Part shown: positions 7,924 through 17,187 of the stretch, in pieces
Numbering within the stretch: the stretch's first letter is position 1
Layout: each line of letters opens with the position of its first letter
Source of the DNA: Paenibacillus sp. E222
GTDB taxonomy: Bacteria; Bacillota; Bacilli; Paenibacillales; Paenibacillaceae
DNA: 64,000 nt
Direction of reading: 5' to 3'
Assembly: GCF_013401555.1 (NCBI RefSeq)
Contig: NZ_CP058552.1
Location: 7,452,895-7,516,894, forward strand
Notes under the pieces: model-generated
What the model saw: only the letters and a program-made list of their open reading frames with translations
Told to the model about the DNA's origin: nothing
The model's database searches: none
Program-made: the position numbers and the translations under genes

Positions 7924-9383
7924 ACGTCCCATTCTCCAGGCAGACTGATATTCACCTGTGTTCCCTTGTTTAATACACTCTTCATCTCCACCGTTCCCCC
8001 ATGCTGCTCCACCGTGTTTTTCACAATTGACAAGCCCAGCCCGGCGCTTCCCTTCTCTGTCCTGTTCATCCCGTTATCCCGATAAAAGGGTTCAAATACA
8101 TGCTTCAGCGCTTCCTCCGGAATGCCTTCTCCTTCATCACGAATCAGTATGGCTACCGAATCTCCCAGCCGAAACGATTGGACCTGAATGATGGAATTCA
8201 CATTCCCGTATTTGACCGAGTTATCCAGCACATTCAAAAAAACTTCCTTGAGCTTGTTCCAGTCCCCCTGGACATACAGCAATTCTTCCAGTTCATAGCG
8301 AATGCCAATATTGTACTTGCCCGCCTTGATGGACATGTCTTCGCAGGCTTCCCGAATAATATTCGATACATTTACCCGCTCAAAACGGAAGGTCTGAATC
8401 GGTGTGGACGATACGGTCACTTCCAGGATATCCGCAACCATGACGTTGAGGCGTTGGCTCTCGTTGATAATATATTTCAACCCTTTATCGAAGAACGCTT
8501 GATCCGTAAATCCATTATCCCGCAGAATCTGGGCATACCCCAGTATCGTGGTCAGCGGTGTCTTTAATTCATGCGTCACATTGTCAAAAAAAACCTTGTT
8601 GCGTGCCTGCAAATGCTTGACCTCATCCCGTTCTCTCTCAATCACGTCAATCTGCTCCTTTACCCGAGCAATCATGACCGTAAAGCTAGAAGCCAGCTCT
8701 CCAATCTCATCCTTCGTGGAGATGTGGATGTCTGCATTCAGGCTGCCTTGTGCAACTTCTGCTGAACGTTTTGTCAGCACACGAATCGGCTTCGTAATCT
8801 GGCGTGAAATAAAGACAGATCCTATGAAAACAAACACAAAAATGACGGCTGCAAAGCCCTTGATGGTGTTCTGAAAGCGCAGATGCCGTTTGAATAGATC
8901 CGTATAATCCCTTTCCAGCTGGATAATGCCAAGGATACTCCCCTCCGACAGCACAGGGAAAGACAGATTCCCTGTTACTCTGCCTTTGTCCACCACGGTT
9001 GTATAGGCGATCTTTGATTTCATGGCAGCCTGTAGATCAGAGGTTTGAGCAGCAGCCAGCTTCGCCTCCGCACCCGTGCTGCTAAAGGGATTGCCATCAG
9101 ACCGATAGACCCTGACCTTGCCGCCTACTGCGGAGCCGATCTGTTCTGCGAGGTCCCGATTTCCTGTTCCCAGGGAGTCCTCACTAATCCGTTTGTTATG
9201 AATCAGGAAGTATTGATTGAGCGCGATATCCAGATTTTTTTTGGATTGCACCATGTCCTCCTGCACTTCCCTGTACATGTTCTCCTCACCCACTTTATTC
9301 GAAATAATGAGCAAGGCCGAAAAACCAATAAATACGATGACCGAGAAAAGAACGACCATTTTGAACTGGATCGTCCACTTCAT
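7920..9383 (-). CDS. Sensor histidine kinase with HAMP domain
   Basis: Membrane histidine kinase of the HPK1-like class. Helix 1 (about residues 8-27) and helix 2 (about 175-193) bracket an extracellular sensor domain of roughly 145 residues. HAMP follows (ITKPIRVLTKRSAEV). HisKA carries the phospho-acceptor H271 in VTHELKTPLTTILGY, and HATPase_c shows N-box LNVLDNSVKYG, G1 RDEGEGIPE and G2 GSAGLGLSIVKN. It overlaps the regulator gene by four bases (ATGA) and the propeller gene likewise, so the three are translationally coupled. The partner is surely the OmpR-type regulator upstream. The signal is not deducible from the sequence. Confidence 0.95.
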   Translation of the reverse strand: MKWTIQFKMVVLFSVIVFIGFSALLIISNKVGEENMYREVQEDMVQSKKNLDIALNQYFLIHNKRISEDSLGTGNRDLAEQIGSAVGGKVRVYRSDGNPFSSTGAEAKLAAAQTSDLQAAMKSKIAYTTVVDKGRVTGNLSFPVLSEGSILGIIQLERDYTDLFKRHLRFQNTIKGFAAVIFVFVFIGSVFISRQITKPIRVLTKRSAEVAQGSLNADIHISTKDEIGELASSFTVMIARVKEQIDVIERERDEVKHLQARNKVFFDNVTHELKTPLTTILGYAQILRDNGFTDQAFFDKGLKYIINESQRLNVMVADILEVTVSSTPIQTFRFERVNVSNIIREACEDMSIKAGKYNIGIRYELEELLYVQGDWNKLKEVFLNVLDNSVKYGNVNSIIQVQSFRLGDSVAILIRDEGEGIPEEALKHVFEPFYRDNGMNRTEKGSAGLGLSIVKNTVEQHGGTVEMKSVLNKGTQVNISLPGEWDV

Positions 9384-10093
9384 GTATGCACCTGAATATT
9401 CAGTTTGTATCCTACGCCGAAAACCGTCTCGATAAGTGAAATCCCCTGCTCCCCACTATCCAGCTTCTTGCGGATTCGCTGAATATGAATATCTACCGTC
9501 CGGGTATCTCCGGGAAAATCAAATCCCCATACTTTATCCAGCAACTCGGACCTCGTATGTACTTTGCGGTGATGGTTGACCAAATATAAGAGCAGATCAT
9601 ACTCCTTATTGGTCAGTCCGGCGCGTTCCCCATCTTTCCAGACTTCACGCTCATCCTTGCGGATCTCAATATGTCTGCCAAGCCGCACCACTTCATAAGA
9701 CTGATTCTCCAGCGTCTCGCTGATTAGATCAATCCTACGGAAAATGGCCCGAATGCGAACAACTACCTCACGAATGTCGAATGGCTTGGTAATATAATCG
9801 TCTGCCCCCAGCTCCATGCCGAGCACCTTGTCCAGCATATCGGACTTTGCCGTTATCATAATCACGGGAATCTTTGAATTCACAGAAAGTTGTCTGCACA
9901 CATCGAATCCGCTCATATCCGGCAGCATCAGGTCCAGCAGGATCAAGTCTGGTCTGGACTCTCTGAGCAAATCCAGGCCCTCTCTACCTGTTGCTGCTTC
10001 GGTCATCTCAAATCCTTCCTTGCGCAAAGAATAGGACAGGATATCGCGAATGGACTCTTCGTCTTCAATAATCAAAATCTGTTTCGCTCTCAT
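9380..10093 (-). CDS. OmpR/PhoB-family response regulator
   Basis: Two-domain transcription factor. The receiver domain shows the acidic pocket IEDEE (9-13), phospho-acceptor D54 in ILLDLMLPD, the conserved T in MITAKSD, and K in DYITKPFD. The C-terminal winged-helix effector ends with TRTVDIHIQRIRKKL and FGVGYKL, typical of the OmpR class. At 237 aa it is full length. It is the first gene of the operon and its stop overlaps the kinase start. It probably controls its own operon and may also control the adjacent export genes; no direct repeat typical of an OmpR box was pinned down in its short upstream region. Confidence 0.95.
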   Translation of the reverse strand: MRAKQILIIEDEESIRDILSYSLRKEGFEMTEAATGREGLDLLRESRPDLILLDLMLPDMSGFDVCRQLSVNSKIPVIMITAKSDMLDKVLGMELGADDYITKPFDIREVVVRIRAIFRRIDLISETLENQSYEVVRLGRHIEIRKDEREVWKDGERAGLTNKEYDLLLYLVNHHRKVHTRSELLDKVWGFDFPGDTRTVDIHIQRIRKKLDSGEQGISLIETVFGVGYKLNIQVHT

Positions 10094-10300
10094 GATGAAT
10101 CTTAATCTCCCTGCTCTATGAATTTCATCTGCTTTATATTTTGTATCTCTGCTCCATGATTGAACAGAGGTTCACCGAAAATGTTACAACTCGGATACAA
10201 GTCTGGCGTCTTTGGAAACATCATCCCTATATACTATGGAACATAGAGAACAAACCAGACCGGAAAAGGCCAGATCGGTATCCAAAGGGGAAAACATCAC

Positions 10301-10777
10301 GTGAACAAAACAACCATTCATGATGCTTATGTAAACTATAAATCAGAAGTGACACGGTATCTATCTCAGATCGTCAAAAATCAACAGGATGCAGAGGATC
10401 TCACGCAGGAGTGCTTCATTCGAATGATGAATGTATCGGCAGACATTCCGGAAGACCGGCTACTCTACTACCTCAAAAGAATTGCCCGTAACCTCGCCAT
10501 GGATACATTCCGCAAGCGAACCCGCACACTAAGGCGGGACAGTAGATTGGAGATGCAGACCTATCACTGTGATACCTCCGAGTTGGAGATTTCCGAAGGT
10601 GTTAACGACCTTGTGTCGGTCATTAACAATACTGAACATCGCAAAATTCTTGAATTACGCGTGATTCACGGGTACAGCATCAAGGAAACCGCACAGCTCG
10701 TCAACCGCAGTGAAGGCATGATCAAATCCTCGGTATTCCATGCCGTCAATCGTATTCGGGCCAAAGTCATCTCATAA
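10301..10777 (+). CDS. ECF-type RNA polymerase sigma factor
   Basis: Alternative sigma factor of about 158 aa. Region 2 is seen in NQQDAEDLTQECFIRMM and LKRIARNLAMDTFRKR; region 4 in ILELRVIHGYSIKETAQLV followed by the recognition helix NRSEGMIKSSVFHAVNRIR. The start is the GTG at 10301 with AAAGGGG 10 bases upstream. No anti-sigma factor (zinc-binding or membrane type) is encoded next to it. The upstream neighbour is on the other strand and the downstream gene is a secreted protein after a terminator. Its control may therefore be transcriptional or depend on a distant partner. The large secreted protein downstream is a candidate target, by position only. Confidence 0.9.
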   Translation: MNKTTIHDAYVNYKSEVTRYLSQIVKNQQDAEDLTQECFIRMMNVSADIPEDRLLYYLKRIARNLAMDTFRKRTRTLRRDSRLEMQTYHCDTSELEISEGVNDLVSVINNTEHRKILELRVIHGYSIKETAQLVNRSEGMIKSSVFHAVNRIRAKVIS

Positions 10778-10791
10778 GAGATGGCTTTTTT
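10768..10791 (+). terminator. Terminator overlapping the 3' end of the sigma factor gene
   Basis: CATCTC-ATAA-GAGATG is followed by GC and six T residues. The hairpin starts within the last codons of the sigma gene and separates it from the secreted protein gene. Confidence 0.8.
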
Positions 10792-10872
10792 CATGAGCAG
10801 AAATGACGTGAAATCAACATCTAATGTTAGAAAGTATCAAAATTTGATAGATGGAGCATGACAAAGGACTCA

Positions 10873-10903
10873 TTTTTACAAAAGTCGAGTTCGTTTTTAC
10901 AAA
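10873..10903 (+). promoter_or_regulatory. Direct repeat TTTTTACAAA, two copies 21 bases apart
   Basis: Two exact copies (10873-10882 and 10894-10903) repeat with a 21-base period, two helical turns, about 80-110 bases upstream of the large secreted protein. Same-face direct repeats of this kind suit a dimeric response regulator. TTTACA resembles half-sites of Bacillus PhoP boxes, although the spacing is not the usual 11 bases. Confidence 0.4.
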
Positions 10904-10982
10904 TTGTTATGACTATGTGAGATTTTGGTGTGTTAGAATATGGACGAACTCATGTTTCAACTAATATTTGGGAGGGATTTGG

Positions 10983-13793
10983 TTGGGTAAATTGACACGT
11001 ATGCGAGGAGTATGGGTAAAATCACTCCTGGCATTGTCCATGGCATTGCCGCTTCAGATCGGATTGTGGAACGGAGATGCAACGGTTCAGGCCGAATGGG
11101 CAACAGACCCTGCACCGTTCATTCAAGCGAAGGTTGTTAACGGAAATGCAGGCAAGAAAGTACTGTTCGACAATACTCATGCACAGACAGCCGGAGCAGC
11201 TGACTGGGTCATTGACGGAGGCTTTTCTGACTTCGGCAATGCACTCGCGAATGATGGATATTATGTAAAGGAACTGCGCAAGACCACTCCTTTTACCTAC
11301 GACGATCTGAAAGAATATAACGTGTTTGTCATCGCTGAACCCAATGTTCCCTTCAAAACAACAGAACAGGCAGCCATGAAAGAGTATGTAGAAAAAGGCG
11401 GCAGCATCTTCTTTATTGGAGATCACTACAATGCTGACCGTAACAAAAACCGCTGGGATGGTTCTGAAGCGATTAACGGCTATCGTCGTGGCGCGTTTGA
11501 AGATCCAGCCAAAGGCATGAGCACAGAGGAGCGTAACTCTGAGGCTATGCAGAATGTAACTAGCAGCGACTGGTTGTCCGATAATTTCGGCGTACGCTTC
11601 CGTTACAACGCATTAGGCGATATTAACGCCACTAACATTGTGCCTGCTGGACAGGCATTTGGCATTACGGAAGGTGTATCTGCTGTAGCCATGCACGCAG
11701 GATCTACACTTGCGATCACCGATCCAACAAAGGCTAAAGGTATTGTATACCTGCCGAAAACGAATGCAGCTTGGCCGAACGCTGTTGACCAAGGCGTATA
11801 CAACGGCGGTGGAGTTGAGGAAGGTCCTTACGTAGCCGTATCCAAGCTGGGTGCAGGTAAAGCAGCGTTTATCGGGGATTCCTCTCCGGTTGAAGATGCT
11901 TCACCGAAGTATCTGCGCGAAGAGACCGGTGCTCGCAAAACAACGTATGACGGCTTCAAAGAAGTGGATGACGGCAAATTGCTGGTCAATACCGTTAACT
12001 GGCTTACTACGCAAGAAAATTACACTAGCTTGACTCAAGTAAGCGGACTTCAACTGGATAATGCAACAGCATTGCTTCCGTTCGAACAACCTGCTGCTTC
12101 CACAGAACCACAGGCTGAACCTTGGGCCGCACCAGCTGCAGGATACAAATGGTATGATCGTTCCACATTCAAAGCAGGTTCTTATGGTGGACCAGCTTCA
12201 AGCGCGAACGCTTCCTACAGCTTCGTGAAGCAGGAAACCCTGCCTAATGCGGAGGATTTCCAGATCCGTGTGGTTGTAGAGAACATGCCTGCTAACACAA
12301 CCGTTTCCGGTTACAGTGCAGGAATCTATCTGACGGGCGGAACACAGGTCGCCATGATTCAGAATGAAAGTGGTACATGGCCGACTTCTTACGGATATAG
12401 CTCCAACTTTAGCGTAACTTCCGACAGCAAAGGTCGCGCAATCAAGGACTTGAATGTCCGCATTAAATCAGGTACAACGGGCGCTGCCAGCCTGCGTCTG
12501 CGTCTGAACGGCAGCAACCTGATCACGACTGCAGTTACCGTCGGCAATGTTCCGGCTGAGCAGCTTCCGGAAGAAGAAGGACCAATCCCGGCAACGATCA
12601 GCATTGCTGATGCACGCACCAAAGCAGCTGGTTCAACGGTTACAGTTGAGGGTGTCGTTACTACAGAGCCAGGTGCTTTTGGTGGACAATCCTTCTATCT
12701 TCAAGACACAACCGGCGGCCTTTATGTTTTCCAAAGCACTGGCGGCTTCCACGCTGGAGATGTGGTTAAAGTAACAGCAGCAACGGCGCTGTACAACAGT
12801 GAATTTGAGCTTACGGATATCGTAGCGATCGAGAAAACGGGTACAGCCTCCATCCCTGCTGCCATTGAAGTGCCAGCAGTTACGGCTGCAAACCAAGGTC
12901 AACTCGTTCAATTGAAAGAAGTAACTGTTGAGAACATCATTAGTGCAACACCGGTAGGTTCGTTTGAATTCGATGCAGTTGCAGCGGACGGAACAAGCAC
13001 GCATGTACGTGTGGATACACGCACAGGTGTAACGCAAACGTCCTTCCCTTATGCAGCAGGCGATAAGATCAGCGTGACAGGTGTTGCCGCTATTTTCAAA
13101 GATGTATTTCAACTGAAGCCTAGAAGCTTGAACGATTTCGTAGCAGTTGAAGAAGGCGGCGAAGAAGGACCTTCTACGCCAGCTGTTGGCGCACCAGGTA
13201 AACCGGCGCTTACATCCAACAATGGTTACAGCAACGGTCTGTCCGAAGGATCTTATACCGTTACGATGAACCTTTGGTGGGGTGACAATGGCACTAGCTA
13301 TAAGTTGTATGAAGATGGCGTGCTGATTGACACACAAAAGCTCACAGACGCTACCCCAGCAGCGCAATCGGCCCAAACTACGATTAATGGCAAAGCTAAC
13401 GGTACTTATACCTATGTAGCTGAGCTGACGAACTCCAAGGGTACAACTCGCAGTGAAGTACTCACGGTACAAGTTGCGAATGCTGCCCCTGGCAAAGCAG
13501 TTCTCTCCCAAGACAATTGGGATGGGGACGGTAACTACAAAGTGACGATGAATCTGTGGTGGGGAACCAATGCAACAGAATACCGTCTCTATGAGAATGG
13601 TCAACTGATCGATACCAAAGCACTGAACGCAGTAACACCTAATGCACAAAGCGCTGTGACAGATGTATCCGGTCACGCGAATGGAACGTACACGTATCGC
13701 GCCGAGCTGATCAATGCAGCGGGTGTGACAAGCACGGAAACGATTACGGTACAAGTAACGAAATCCGCTGTATCTTTGCCAGCAGCAAGCTAG
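10983..13793 (+). CDS. Large secreted multidomain protein (GATase-like, OB-fold and Ig/FN3-like repeats)
   Basis: About 936 aa. Signal peptide residues 1-38 ([16 protein letters not shown] core). The N-terminal domain (about 45-340) looks like a class I glutamine-amidotransferase-like/DUF4350-type fold: [33 protein letters not shown] and [11 protein letters not shown] beta-rich domain follows, then an OB-fold like that of extracellular nucleases ([33 protein letters not shown]). At the C-terminus are two Ig/FN3-like repeats each containing [14 protein letters not shown] and YxLYEDGxLIDT-type segments, as in chitinase and nuclease accessory modules. I use the TTG at 10983, 7 bases after GGAGG. 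No nuclease domain is visible, so the activity is unknown; polymer or nucleic-acid binding is inference. Confidence 0.8.
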   Translation: MGKLTRMRGVWVKSLLALSMALPLQIGLWNGDATVQAEWATDPAPFIQAKVVNGNAGKKVLFDNTHAQTAGAADWVIDGGFSDFGNALANDGYYVKELRKTTPFTYDDLKEYNVFVIAEPNVPFKTTEQAAMKEYVEKGGSIFFIGDHYNADRNKNRWDGSEAINGYRRGAFEDPAKGMSTEERNSEAMQNVTSSDWLSDNFGVRFRYNALGDINATNIVPAGQAFGITEGVSAVAMHAGSTLAITDPTKAKGIVYLPKTNAAWPNAVDQGVYNGGGVEEGPYVAVSKLGAGKAAFIGDSSPVEDASPKYLREETGARKTTYDGFKEVDDGKLLVNTVNWLTTQENYTSLTQVSGLQLDNATALLPFEQPAASTEPQAEPWAAPAAGYKWYDRSTFKAGSYGGPASSANASYSFVKQETLPNAEDFQIRVVVENMPANTTVSGYSAGIYLTGGTQVAMIQNESGTWPTSYGYSSNFSVTSDSKGRAIKDLNVRIKSGTTGAASLRLRLNGSNLITTAVTVGNVPAEQLPEEEGPIPATISIADARTKAAGSTVTVEGVVTTEPGAFGGQSFYLQDTTGGLYVFQSTGGFHAGDVVKVTAATALYNSEFELTDIVAIEKTGTASIPAAIEVPAVTAANQGQLVQLKEVTVENIISATPVGSFEFDAVAADGTSTHVRVDTRTGVTQTSFPYAAGDKISVTGVAAIFKDVFQLKPRSLNDFVAVEEGGEEGPSTPAVGAPGKPALTSNNGYSNGLSEGSYTVTMNLWWGDNGTSYKLYEDGVLIDTQKLTDATPAAQSAQTTINGKANGTYTYVAELTNSKGTTRSEVLTVQVANAAPGKAVLSQDNWDGDGNYKVTMNLWWGTNATEYRLYENGQLIDTKALNAVTPNAQSAVTDVSGHANGTYTYRAELINAAGVTSTETITVQVTKSAVSLPAAS

Positions 13794-13831
13794 GTCTCAA
13801 TAAGGAATGACTAACGTTTAACCAAGCATAG

Positions 13832-13882
13832 AAAAAGCGAAGCAAGTTTCCCGGGACTCCAGGCACCTTGCTTCGCTTTTTT
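13832..13882 (+). terminator. Terminator of the large secreted protein gene
   Basis: AAAAAGCGAAGCAAG pairs with CTTGCTTCGCTTTTTT around a 20-base loop. The symmetric A- and T-tracts mean it could also serve the convergent minus-strand lipoprotein gene that ends at 13897. Confidence 0.9.
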
Positions 13883-13896
13883 GCTGTTTTTTTCTG

Positions 13897-14313
13897 TTAT
13901 TTTTCTCTTAAGATGAAATTCTCTTCAAAGTTGTTACCATTCATATCTGTCCACTCAATGACAATAGTTTGGTCTTCATTCCTACTAACCTGTGAACCTC
14001 GTGTTCGCGTTATAGGGAACTTTATAGAATTTGAAGCTAAACCTCCATCTTCCTTTCTAGTTATCCTTCCTTCATTGATGTTAATTTTATAATTTTGAAT
14101 ATCTTCTAAATTATCTTTTTTATAAAATATAGTATACTCCCCATTTTCCGTTCTTTCATTTGTTACTGTCGTATCTAGCTCGCCTCTCCAATGATCACTC
14201 TCTCCCATGAGATTAATTCTTGTTTGCATTTTTGAACAACCAGTGAGAGACATGCCGACTATTAAAATAAGTATAGATATAGAGACCCATAATACGTTAT
14301 TGTTTTTTCTCAC
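13897..14313 (-). CDS. Small lipoprotein of unknown function
   Basis: A 138-aa exported lipoprotein. The N-terminus has a hydrophobic segment (VLWVSISILILIVGMS) ending in the lipobox LTGC, then a beta-rich domain with alternating polar residues (DTTVTNERTENGEYTIFYK, QTIVIEWTDMNGNNFEENF). The start is a GTG preceded by GGAGG. No family was recognised. It stands alone, convergent with the large secreted protein and upstream of the phn operon terminator. Its AT-rich codon use differs from the surrounding GC-richer genes. Confidence 0.8.
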   Translation of the reverse strand: MRKNNNVLWVSISILILIVGMSLTGCSKMQTRINLMGESDHWRGELDTTVTNERTENGEYTIFYKKDNLEDIQNYKININEGRITRKEDGGLASNSIKFPITRTRGSQVSRNEDQTIVIEWTDMNGNNFEENFILREK

Positions 14314-14429
14314 AATTTACCTCCATTACTAAATTTATAACTATACAGTATCATAAGATGAGTCTACTTCTAAAACAGTAATTTCATATAGACTCAATAT
14401 TTTGCTGATATTAACTTCCTATATAATGC

Positions 14430-14461
14430 AAAAAGCAGCACCTGCTATTGCATGGGCTGCT
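14430..14461 (-). terminator. Terminator of the phn operon
   Basis: On the minus strand AGCAGCCC pairs with GGTGCTGCT and is followed by TTTTTGC. It lies about 90 bases past the stop of the last phnE gene. Confidence 0.75.
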
Positions 14462-14550
14462 CTTCCGATAGAACACCAACGGAGTGAAACATATCCATCA
14501 TGTTCTTTATTTTATTCCTTGATTAGCAAGCAAACTTTACCTTTACTTCT

Positions 14551-15357
14551 CTATACCAGCTTCTTGCGAATATACCCCGAGATCAAATCGATAATCGTGA
14601 TCATCACGATAATACCCAACAGGATAATCCCTACTCGCGGCCAATTCCGCGTACTGAGGGCAAAGATCAGCGGGGTACCGATCCCCCCTGCCCCAATTAC
14701 ACCCAGTATGGTCGCAGAACGCACATTAATCTCGAACCGATACAACGTGTAGTTAAGGAATCCAGGCAAAACCTGTGGCAGTACAGCAAACCACAGCTGC
14801 TGCATGCGAGTTGCTCCGGAAGCTAGCAACGCTTCAGAAGGACCATAATCAATATTTTCCACTTCGTCAGCAAACAGTTTACCAAGCATCCCGATGGAAT
14901 GCAGTCCAAGGGCGAGTACACCCGCGAAAGAACCCGGGCCCACCGCCTTGATGAACAGCAAAGCCATAATAATCTCAGGGAACGTACGGATAAAGCTGAG
15001 CACCATTTTGCCCGTACTCGATACAGGACGGAAGCTGCTCATATTCCGGGCAGACCAGAATGCAAACGGGATACATAATACGGCGGATATGACGGTACCC
15101 AGTACGGAGATCGCCAGCGTATCCAACAATCCTCGCAGCAAATCTTCACCCTCAGGCAGATAAACAAAGTCCCAATCCGGGGAGAAAACCCCAGCGATAA
15201 TTGCCTTCATGATCTGACCAGCGGTTTCCTTCAAACCGGTAAACGGCACACCGGCAAGTGCCCATGCGTACACAAGTATAAGCAAGATTACAATAACCCA
15301 GCGAAGCGGGTTCTTCCGTGGTTTGCGCCGGATTACGCTTGTTTCATTTTTCATCAT
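14551..15357 (-). CDS. phnE: Phosphonate/phosphite-type ABC permease PhnE (second copy)
   Basis: Membrane subunit of a PhnCDE-type importer, 268 aa. About six hydrophobic segments are visible (WVIVILLILVYAWALAG; TLAISVLGTVISAVLCIPFAF; MVLSFIRTFPEIIMALLF; IILLGIIVMITIIDLISGYI). The EAA-like loop contains FEINVRSATILGVIGAGGIG, diagnostic of PhnE. It overlaps the preceding phnE by four bases (ATGATGA), showing translational coupling. It differs clearly in sequence from the first phnE, so the pair probably forms a heterodimeric channel rather than being a recent duplication. It is the last gene before the operon terminator. Confidence 0.93.
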   Translation of the reverse strand: MMKNETSVIRRKPRKNPLRWVIVILLILVYAWALAGVPFTGLKETAGQIMKAIIAGVFSPDWDFVYLPEGEDLLRGLLDTLAISVLGTVISAVLCIPFAFWSARNMSSFRPVSSTGKMVLSFIRTFPEIIMALLFIKAVGPGSFAGVLALGLHSIGMLGKLFADEVENIDYGPSEALLASGATRMQQLWFAVLPQVLPGFLNYTLYRFEINVRSATILGVIGAGGIGTPLIFALSTRNWPRVGIILLGIIVMITIIDLISGYIRKKLV

Positions 15358-16217
15358 AACAATTTCTCCCGCAGCTTAGTACTTACATAATCAATGATCA
15401 GAACAATGACAAGGGTAAACAGAATGATCACACTCGTTTTGTCATATTCCAGGAATCCAAGTGTTGCTTCATAATACAGTCCGATGCCCCCTGCACCAAC
15501 CAATCCGAGTATGGCAGCGGCACGTACATTAATCTCAAAGGCATACAGTACATAGGAAGTAAACTGGGCGGCCAGTTGGGGCACCACGCCATAAACAATC
15601 AGTTGAATCCGGTTCATGCCTACAGCCGTCATCGCTTCAAGCGGTCCCTGATCAATCGTTTCCAGCGTTTCGTAGGTCAGCTTGGCAATCAGTCCCACCG
15701 AGAAGACGGCGAGTGCCAATATACCAGGAATCGGTCCCAGTCCAAACACTGCAACGAACAGCGCCGCCAGCAGCAGGTCAGGCACGGTACGAATCAGGTT
15801 CAGTACGAAGCGAGCCGGATAGTAGATCCAACGGCTAGGCATTAAGTTGCCTGCACAGATGATCGAGACCGGAATTGCGATGATCGCACCGATCGTTGTA
15901 CCGATCAGAGCCATACGGATCGTCTCCAGCATGCCCTGAACGATGTTGTCAAAGTAGCTCCACCGCGGCGGGAACATCTCACGCAGCAGATCCATCATGT
16001 TCGGCAAACCTTCAAACAGCTCACTGAAGCTGGCATCGGTCTGTCTTGCACTTGCCCACAAAAGCAGCAGAATGATGACTAGCGTGAGCAGATGCTTGGT
16101 ACGCCCTGGTGGTTTGGGACGATGGACAGCCGAATTCGAGCCTGTGCCAGGACGCTTTCCCTTTCCTGATTCGTTCTGCAAGGATCCATCTATCGATACG
16201 TTTACGGGTTGCTTCAT
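15354..16217 (-). CDS. phnE: Phosphonate/phosphite-type ABC permease PhnE (first copy)
   Basis: Membrane channel subunit, 287 aa, with a proline- and arginine-rich cytoplasmic N-terminus of about 45 residues ahead of the first helix ([16 protein letters not shown]). The PhnE hallmark [20 protein letters not shown] occurs near residue 235. Its stop and start overlap the neighbouring genes by four bases each, so phnC, phnE and phnE are translated as a chain. Specificity (phosphonate, phosphite or a phosphate ester) is set by the binding protein and cannot be fixed from this subunit. Confidence 0.94.
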   Translation of the reverse strand: MKQPVNVSIDGSLQNESGKGKRPGTGSNSAVHRPKPPGRTKHLLTLVIILLLLWASARQTDASFSELFEGLPNMMDLLREMFPPRWSYFDNIVQGMLETIRMALIGTTIGAIIAIPVSIICAGNLMPSRWIYYPARFVLNLIRTVPDLLLAALFVAVFGLGPIPGILALAVFSVGLIAKLTYETLETIDQGPLEAMTAVGMNRIQLIVYGVVPQLAAQFTSYVLYAFEINVRAAAILGLVGAGGIGLYYEATLGFLEYDKTSVIILFTLVIVLIIDYVSTKLREKLL

Positions 16218-17014
16218 ACCAGAACTTCTCCCCGCTGTTCCTGTACAGCCTGTTTATCCAGCAGCTCGTCTGCCAGAATAGGTCTGCCATAAATTTCTGC
16301 AAAACGCTCATCCGTTGCTTCGGATACCGGACCATCAAACACGACTTCGCCGGCACGCAATCCAACAATACGGGTCGCATACTCTCTGGCTAGATCAATA
16401 AAGTGAAGGTTAACGATCGTTGTAATACCGAGATCCTGGTTAATGCGTTTCAGATCATCCATTACCTGTTTCGTTGTGAGTGGATCGAGTGAAGCGACAG
16501 GCTCGTCTGCCAGAATGATTTTAGCTTCCTGTGCAAGCACTCGGGCTATGGCCACCCGTTGCTGCTGCCCACCGGACAACTGATCTGCACGGGAATAGGC
16601 TTTTTCTTCGATATTTACCCGTTCCAGTGCTCCAAATGCGAGTTCTGTATCTTCTTTGGGAAAACGACCCAGAATGGTACGCATCGTGGAATGATATCCC
16701 ACGCGTCCAGCAAGCACGTTACGAAGCACACTGGAACGTTTCACGAGATTGAAGCTCTGAAAGATCATGCCGATATCCCGGCGGATCATGCGCAGTGACT
16801 TGCCATGAGCTTTGGTGATCGACTTGCCATTAATCAAAATCTCACCTTCACTGATATCATGAAGTCGGTTAATGGAACGCAGAAGCGTCGATTTTCCCGC
16901 ACCAGACAAACCAACGACGGCAATGAACTCTCCTTGTTTAAATTTCAGATTAATATTATTCAGGCCCTTGGTGCCGTTAGCGTATGTTTTCGTTACGTTG
17001 TGAAGCTCAATCAT
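16214..17014 (-). CDS. phnC: Phosphonate/phosphite ABC transporter ATPase PhnC
   Basis: Cytoplasmic ATPase of the PhnCDE importer, 266 aa. Walker A is GLSGAGKST (35-43), the signature [15 protein letters not shown], and Walker [14 protein letters not shown]. The phrase [20 protein letters not shown] after the Q-loop is characteristic of PhnC. AAGGATTACTGCC precedes the ATG. A spacer of 173 bases with a stem-loop separates it from phnD, while it overlaps phnE by four bases downstream. Confidence 0.96.
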   Translation of the reverse strand: MIELHNVTKTYANGTKGLNNINLKFKQGEFIAVVGLSGAGKSTLLRSINRLHDISEGEILINGKSITKAHGKSLRMIRRDIGMIFQSFNLVKRSSVLRNVLAGRVGYHSTMRTILGRFPKEDTELAFGALERVNIEEKAYSRADQLSGGQQQRVAIARVLAQEAKIILADEPVASLDPLTTKQVMDDLKRINQDLGITTIVNLHFIDLAREYATRIVGLRAGEVVFDGPVSEATDERFAEIYGRPILADELLDKQAVQEQRGEVLV

Positions 17015-17073
17015 GGCAGTAATCCTTCTTTCATTAATATGGTATTTCGCAAGGTCACGCTCTAATGGGACAA

Positions 17074-17104
17074 GCCAGCGCAGCGTATGTCACGCTGAAC
17101 TGGC
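17074..17104 (-). promoter_or_regulatory. Intercistronic stem-loop between phnD and phnC
   Basis: GCCAG-C-GCAGCGT and ACGCTG-AA-CTGGC form an interrupted stem with a short loop and no T-tract. Placed just after the binding-protein gene, it is more likely an mRNA-stabilising or attenuating element that keeps phnD in excess than a full terminator. Confidence 0.5.
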
Positions 17105-17187
17105 CTGCCCGCTGTACCAATGAAGTTATCCAATGAAAACATAATCAATGCATTGCGATCATTAACGTTCTTTCTTTTGACAGAAAA

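Noticed and set aside
12633..13754. Minus-strand ORF of 373 codons opposite the large secreted protein
   Set aside because: Antisense shadow with Cys- and Arg-rich nonsense composition and no start signal.
14551..16217. Tandem phnE genes as an assembly duplication
   Set aside because: The two proteins share only family motifs and differ elsewhere; paired phnE genes are common in such operons.
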